Assembly: GCA_033809415.1 (NCBI GenBank)
Contig: JAPXLT010000168.1
Location: forward strand, 1 to 10,300
Direction of reading: 5' to 3'
Length of the DNA: 10,300 bases
From: JAQVUB01 sp033809415
Lineage (GTDB): Bacteria > Verrucomicrobiota > Lentisphaeria > Oligosphaerales > Oligosphaeraceae
Each line of letters begins with the position of its first letter. The first letter of the stretch is position 1. The notes under the pieces are model-generated. The model had not been told where the DNA came from, searched no databases, and worked only from the letters and a program-made list of their open reading frames with translations. The translations under genes were made by a program, and so were the position numbers. Below, one piece after another: positions 6,186 to 10,300 of this stretch.

Positions 6186-9100
6186 TTACTGACGCATCCC
6201 TTTGAAAAGTTCTATTATCCAGTCAATCCGACGAGGGCCTTCAGAAAGGCCTTCCGGATTCTCGATCAAATCCTGCTCCTGAAAGAATTTTCTTACATTA
6301 ATACGCAAATCGGATTTTTCATCCAGCGAGCCGATTTTTCCCTGGCAAATCACATCCACATCCTCGAGTAAAGCAAGGAATTCTCTTCGTGCATGCGCCC
6401 GCAGTTCTCTAGTCAGTGCCAGCACTCGGGGATGGTATATGAGATTTTCTGAAACTAGAGTCAAGCTGGGCAGGATTTCTTTTCCCCAAAGCTCCTCTTG
6501 AGGTTTCGAGCGAATATCCTTAACCGGACAGTCAGATGTCTTTCCCCAGACATTTTTCAAGTCAAGAATGTACTTCTGTCTCATGTCACCGGTCCGGAAA
6601 TACACCTCCTTCTCCAGATCAGCAAGGACTTTCTCGAAATCATTTTTGGCCTTCTCGAATTCCGCAAGCCAAGTCGTCATTTTCCGAGCCTGATCCAACA
6701 GCTCCTTCACTTCGTCATCCTGCCCATACCCTTTTACGGCCAGTGCTTTTCGGAATTCTTCGGCAGCGTCTTCCCAGTTCCCAGCCACAAAAAACTCTTT
6801 CCCCTGCTCAACAAGTCCATGAAAACGCGGTCCATTCTGGCACTTTTCAAGTCCATCCTTGACCCGTTGATTCTGAGCATAACCGCGCACCTTGTCTGCC
6901 TCGCGATATTTCTCCTTTGCTTCGTCAAACTTTCTCATCTCGAGCAAAGCGTCCGCTTGGGCAATCAATTCCTCGAAGCACTTCCTATCGGCCTCCTCTT
7001 TCGCTTCTTTCTCTTTTTTTTCACGCCACTCATTCTTCTCTTTTTCCTTTTCTAAACGCAAATGAGCTTCCTTCTTGTCTTTCAAAGCCCCTGGATGGTT
7101 TTCGAAGCCAGGAATTTTCAATGCCTGATCAAAAGACGCAATTGCTTCCCCGTATTTTCTCCGATTCAAAAAATCCCTGCCTTTGTTATAAAGCTCTTGG
7201 AACTTCATGCCATTGTCGGCTCTGCGAAGCCCATCCAATGCTTGCTCCTTCTCCTTCGAAAAATCTCCCTCTGCCTTTACAATCGCCTGTTTAAAAGCGT
7301 CCTTGGCGCCCCGCCAGTCTTCCTGCCTAAGTGCCTTTTCCCCATCGGCAAGCAAAAGCAACAACTCTTGCTTTCGGCATTCCAAAATCTTCTTCTTCGC
7401 TTTTTCCATTTCCTCGGGAAGCACCCCTCTGCCCGACAACACATGCTCATAACAACGTCGAGCCTCCGGCCAATTTTTTCTTGCGGCAAATGCATCTCCT
7501 GCTTTGAATAAAAAATCATTCCGCTGCCGGTAACATTTCAGCAGACCGGCTTCCACCTTACTCCGGTCGGGAACCGCAATTCGCTTTGCCTGTTCATACA
7601 GTTTTTCAACCTCCTCATAGTCCGCCAATGACTTTGCTTGAGCAAGCAATTCTTTCGCTTTTGCAAGCGAAGAATCATAGTCCCGCTGCAACTCCGCTTT
7701 CCTGCGTCCCACCTCATTTTCGAGAATTTCCGCACGGATTTTACCCACTTCTTGCCGTCGTTCCGGTGATACTCCTGGAATTTGTTCGGCTTCATTCAGA
7801 TATTTTTTTGCCTGATCAACGGGAGTTGCCTGATCTCGCGCCTTTTCGATCAGCTCATCGAAACGAGCGGTTCGAACTTCACGCAGCCAGCCCCAAACTT
7901 TGTCGGTATCTTCATGCTCCCCCGGAATGTCCAAAGCTTCCAAAAAATACTTTTCAGCCTCAAGATAATCTTTCTTCTTCTGTGCCTCCCGACCAGCCTC
8001 TAACAGTTCCTGCAACCGCTTGGAATTCGTAATTTCTTTTCCCAATTCATCGGCTCTGCGAAAGTCCTCTTCGCTTGCAAAAGGAGTTTTACGAATGGTT
8101 TCCAGAAATTTCCCTGCTTCAGGATATTCTTTCGCTTTCAGTTTCGTCCGCACTTGTGCGAAAAGCTGCTCTATGTGATTTCTCTGCGACTGTTGCAAAT
8201 TGACCTTGGCGAACTGGAGGTCTTTTTTAGCGGCAGTCAAATCTTTTTCGCTGATTCCGGGAATGCTCACGGCCGCTTCGAAGAGTTCAACGGCCTTTTG
8301 CCAATCCTTGACAGTCCCGCTTTGCCGCCCCATTGTCAACAGCTCCTGGAAACGCTGGTTTCGAGCAGTCTTTGCAAAATCCATTCCCCGTTTGGCCTTT
8401 ATGATTTCCAGATACGGCCTGCGGTCATTTTCATAACCGGGAACACGACTGGCGCCGTCATAATAAAAGATGGCTAACTGCCAAGAGTGGATTTGCAAAG
8501 CCTCGCCCCCCAGCTCCATGCATAGCTCAAAACGCTTTTTCGGCAGCTTCCATTGCTCAGCGGCAAAAAAAGCCACAACTAGTAACAAGATAAGCCAGAT
8601 CATCCATGCAACAAGTCTGGAAGGAACGTGCGCTGAAGGCAGAGCCTCCCCACCTTCCCTTGAAACAGTTTTCGAGACAGGAGATTTGCATGTCCGAGCC
8701 GTTCTTGTTTCAAAACTTCGATCTGCCTGAGCAACCGGTTTTTCGGCAGGCAGTGTTTCAGCTGTTGCAACGATAATCTCTTTCTGGGAATTGCCCGCAG
8801 CATCTGCCTCCGGACAATATTCAGAGAAGGCAGCCGGCTCAGGACTCGAATCGGCAGTGGGTGGCTGCGTAACTTCAGACACCGGAGGCGGCTCAGAATG
8901 CCGGGTCGCTTCAGTGGGTTGATACGATGCCTGGCGCACCTCGAAAACAGGCTTGCCCTGCACTGCTTCCTTGACGCCACCGGATGAAGGACTCGCAGGG
9001 ATTCCCAAACGCTCCCGCAAGTGATATTTTTGCCCGGCGTCTAAAAGCAACTCCAACAAAACAGTCGGATTAGCCGGGCGCCCTGCCGGAGATTTGGCCA

Positions 9101-9923
9101 GCATGCGCAAAAGCAGGACGGCAAGCTTGTCCGAGATGTCCGGGCGCGCATTGCGCACATCCGGCGCGGGTTTGCTCAATACCGCCGAGAGGGAGTCTAT
9201 CTCGGTCGTCCCCTTGAATGGCGGTTTTCCGACCAGGGAATAATAGATCGTTGCCCCTAGGCTGTAGATATCGGAACGGATATCGACATTCCGGCTGTCC
9301 TGCAATTGCTCGGGCGAAGCATACAGCGGGGTACCCAAAAAGACTTTATTGACCGTTAGTTCGAGTTGATCAAGTGCAGCCGCATTGCTAAAAGTTTTCC
9401 GCTTGGCTATCCCCCAGTCTGTCAACTTGACCGTGCCGTCAGTGGCGAACATAATGTTATCCGGCTTGATATCCCGATGCACCACTTTATGCTTATGCAC
9501 CGCTTCCAATGCCTGGGCAACGCCAATCGCAATCCTCAACGCCTCAGCCTCGCTCAAAATCGTGTCATTGGAAACGAGTTGACGCAGCGACCCGCCGCCC
9601 ACAAACTCCTGGGCAAGATAATAAAAGCCATTCTCATCACTGAAATTGCATTCGAAGACCTTCACCAGATTCGGGTGTTGAATCCGGCTCGCTATCCGGG
9701 CCTCGCGCACAAAACGCCGGGGAAAGTCACCAGACTTGCGCGCCAGCTTCGGATACAGGATCTTCAAGGCAACATAGGCGTTGTCATATTCGCTGTCAGT
9801 ATCAATCGCCAGATAAACCGCACCCATGCCACCAAAGCCAATGAGGTTGACAATCTGATACTTGTCGACCATTTGCCCTTTGGACAGGCGTACTTCCGCT
9901 GACAAATCCGGCTTTTCTGACAT
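6186..9923 (-). CDS. Transmembrane Ser/Thr protein kinase with TPR-like repeat sensor
   Basis: This is a 1245-residue Hanks-type (PknB-like) kinase. The kinase domain spans about residues 18-300: glycine loop GFGGMGAVY (29-37), VALK with Lys54, Glu74 in the C-helix, catalytic HRDIKPDN (Asp151), and GTPLYASPEQ and SDIYSLGA further on. The metal-binding triad is DWG (Asp169) instead of DFG, but every catalytic residue is present, so it should be active. A Pro/Ser-rich linker follows, then a single membrane helix at about 437-457 (LVAWMIWLILLLVVAFFAA). Beyond it lie about eleven TPR-like units of 45-60 residues, several ending in IPGY, IPGF or IPGVS. A final 160 or so residues lack the repeat. 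With the kinase inside, the repeats would be in the periplasm. I chose the ATG at 9923; the frame also offers a GTG at 9932, and neither has a Shine-Dalgarno sequence. Two lipoprotein genes follow. Confidence 0.93.
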   Translation of the reverse strand: MSEKPDLSAEVRLSKGQMVDKYQIVNLIGFGGMGAVYLAIDTDSEYDNAYVALKILYPKLARKSGDFPRRFVREARIASRIQHPNLVKVFECNFSDENGFYYLAQEFVGGGSLRQLVSNDTILSEAEALRIAIGVAQALEAVHKHKVVHRDIKPDNIMFATDGTVKLTDWGIAKRKTFSNAAALDQLELTVNKVFLGTPLYASPEQLQDSRNVDIRSDIYSLGATIYYSLVGKPPFKGTTEIDSLSAVLSKPAPDVRNARPDISDKLAVLLLRMLAKSPAGRPANPTVLLELLLDAGQKYHLRERLGIPASPSSGGVKEAVQGKPVFEVRQASYQPTEATRHSEPPPVSEVTQPPTADSSPEPAAFSEYCPEADAAGNSQKEIIVATAETLPAEKPVAQADRSFETRTARTCKSPVSKTVSREGGEALPSAHVPSRLVAWMIWLILLLVVAFFAAEQWKLPKKRFELCMELGGEALQIHSWQLAIFYYDGASRVPGYENDRRPYLEIIKAKRGMDFAKTARNQRFQELLTMGRQSGTVKDWQKAVELFEAAVSIPGISEKDLTAAKKDLQFAKVNLQQSQRNHIEQLFAQVRTKLKAKEYPEAGKFLETIRKTPFASEEDFRRADELGKEITNSKRLQELLEAGREAQKKKDYLEAEKYFLEALDIPGEHEDTDKVWGWLREVRTARFDELIEKARDQATPVDQAKKYLNEAEQIPGVSPERRQEVGKIRAEILENEVGRRKAELQRDYDSSLAKAKELLAQAKSLADYEEVEKLYEQAKRIAVPDRSKVEAGLLKCYRQRNDFLFKAGDAFAARKNWPEARRCYEHVLSGRGVLPEEMEKAKKKILECRKQELLLLLADGEKALRQEDWRGAKDAFKQAIVKAEGDFSKEKEQALDGLRRADNGMKFQELYNKGRDFLNRRKYGEAIASFDQALKIPGFENHPGALKDKKEAHLRLEKEKEKNEWREKKEKEAKEEADRKCFEELIAQADALLEMRKFDEAKEKYREADKVRGYAQNQRVKDGLEKCQNGPRFHGLVEQGKEFFVAGNWEDAAEEFRKALAVKGYGQDDEVKELLDQARKMTTWLAEFEKAKNDFEKVLADLEKEVYFRTGDMRQKYILDLKNVWGKTSDCPVKDIRSKPQEELWGKEILPSLTLVSENLIYHPRVLALTRELRAHARREFLALLEDVDVICQGKIGSLDEKSDLRINVRKFFQEQDLIENPEGLSEGPRRIDWIIELFKGMRQ

Positions 9924-9949
9924 GTCATACACAAAAAAAACAAAGCAAA

Positions 9950-9981
9950 CTTTTCAGCAAGTGCGCCAGCAGGCTGAAAAG
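9950..9981. promoter_or_regulatory. 9-bp inverted repeat upstream of the kinase gene
   Basis: CTTTTCAGC (9950-9958) and GCTGAAAAG (9973-9981) are perfect inverted copies separated by 14 bp, 27-58 bp before the kinase ATG. The arrangement suits either an operator for a dimeric regulator or a stem in the mRNA leader. The adjacent stretch at 9982-10035 is strongly AT-rich and is the likeliest promoter region, although no clean -35/-10 pair is visible. Confidence 0.5.
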
Positions 9982-10045
9982 AAAAACACAAACAATAAAT
10001 CTTAATAAAATAACCTACTTCTATTATTCTGCCATTTTTTCGTGC

Positions 10046-10084
10046 CTTTTCGTGTCTTTTCGTTGTTAAAATTAGGTAATGGGT
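10046..10084. repeat. 39-nt direct repeat, copy 1
   Basis: This copy is identical over 39 nt to 10253-10291. It begins CTTTTCGTGTCTTTTCG and ends AAATTAGGTAATGGGT. Similarity continues a few bases upstream (TTTTCG) with small indels. Confidence 0.95.
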
Positions 10085-10105
10085 GCGTAGTGCAGGTCAG
10101 ACGTG

Positions 10106-10132
10106 GTGGACAGTGTGGACAATGTGAACAGG
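10106..10132. repeat. Short GTGGACA-type tandem repeat (3 units)
   Basis: Three 9-bp units stand in line: GTGGACAGT, GTGGACAAT and GTGAACAGG. The GGAC core is shared with the 11-bp and 23-bp arrays near rimO, so it may be a small or decayed member of the same repeat type. Confidence 0.6.
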
Positions 10133-10170
10133 CCAAGAACATCCCCGTACCCTACGACAGTCAGAATAAT

Positions 10171-10197
10171 CACAACCGGGACGGTTGCGCTACTTTT
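10171..10197. repeat. 27-nt dispersed repeat, copy 2
   Basis: This is the same 27-nt sequence as 4213-4239 apart from two transitions, in the same orientation. Its core CAACCG-GGA-CGGTTG is a perfect 6-bp inverted repeat around a 3-nt centre. It lies inside the 168-bp segment bounded by the two 39-nt direct repeats. Confidence 0.75.
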
Positions 10198-10252
10198 TAA
10201 ACCGCGTGCCATTCCATCCGTCAAAACAACAACCCTATAAAAAATTTTCGGT

Positions 10253-10291
10253 CTTTTCGTGTCTTTTCGTTGTTAAAATTAGGTAATGGGT
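10253..10291. repeat. 39-nt direct repeat, copy 2
   Basis: This copy is identical to 10046-10084 and in the same orientation, with its start displaced by 207 bp. The sequence diverges immediately on the right: GCGTAG follows copy 1 and CAGTCCCCC follows this copy. Confidence 0.95.
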
Positions 10292-10300
10292 CAGTCCCCC

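Larger units (their letters stand above)
9982..10300. other. Non-coding region upstream of the kinase gene, rich in repeats
   Basis: I see no credible gene on either strand in this stretch, which reaches the window's right edge. It holds an AT-rich segment, two 39-nt direct repeats, three 9-bp GTGGACA-type units and the second copy of the 27-nt dispersed repeat. The last bases, TAATGGGTCAGTCCCC, include a short GGG-CCC dyad, and the repeat region may continue beyond the window. Confidence 0.7.

Noticed and set aside
6498..7055. Plus-strand frame with hydrophobic stretches resembling a membrane protein
   Set aside because: It is antisense to the Lys/Glu-rich helical repeats of the kinase. Reverse complements of Lys and Glu codons give Phe, Leu and Ser, which creates false membrane segments.
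9924..9932. GTG start for the kinase three codons upstream
   Set aside because: It is possible, but an ATG three codons later is the commoner start and neither has a Shine-Dalgarno sequence. The difference does not affect any domain.

Overview
The window suggests a bacterium of the PVC superphylum, most likely Lentisphaerota or a close relative. This is an inference from gene content and style: a very large transmembrane Ser/Thr kinase with a repeat-rich C-terminal half, a Gfo/Idh/MocA oxidoreductase, a long F420-ligase-like protein, and intergenic regions full of short tandem repeats and CACGAA/TTCGTG motifs. No rRNA or other marker fixes the taxonomy. All six protein genes lie on the minus strand, so transcription runs from high to low coordinates.

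Layout, right to left. Positions 9924-10300 are non-coding. They hold two perfect 39-nt direct copies 207 bp apart, a 27-nt dispersed repeat with a palindromic core, and a 9-bp inverted repeat just upstream of the kinase gene. Positions 6186-9923 encode a 1245-residue membrane Ser/Thr kinase with about eleven degenerate TPR-like repeats beyond its single transmembrane helix. After a 126-bp gap carrying a hairpin come two paralogous lipoprotein genes (5196-6059 and 4369-5172, 23 bp apart). Each encodes a lipobox, a coiled coil and the same unrecognised C-terminal domain. A 126-bp array of GC-rich heptamers starts 3 nt after the second lipoprotein's stop codon.

Next comes a likely two-gene operon: an F420:L-glutamate-ligase-like gene (2836-4026) and a Gfo/Idh/MocA oxidoreductase (1743-2807), 28 bp apart. 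The whole 249-bp gap from there to rimO is tandem repeat: ten 11-bp units, then a 23-bp array that runs into the rimO start codon. rimO (138-1493) encodes the ribosomal protein S12 methylthiotransferase. A second heptamer array follows its stop codon and runs off the left edge.

Two things stand out. First, the kinase and the two coiled-coil lipoproteins look like one module: an inner-membrane kinase with an external scaffold plus paired envelope lipoproteins, which could form an uncharacterised trans-envelope sensing system. Second, three of the four tandem arrays begin 2-7 nt after a stop codon and the fourth ends on a start codon, so the repeats occupy the mRNA ends and leave no ordinary promoter or ribosome binding site for rimO.
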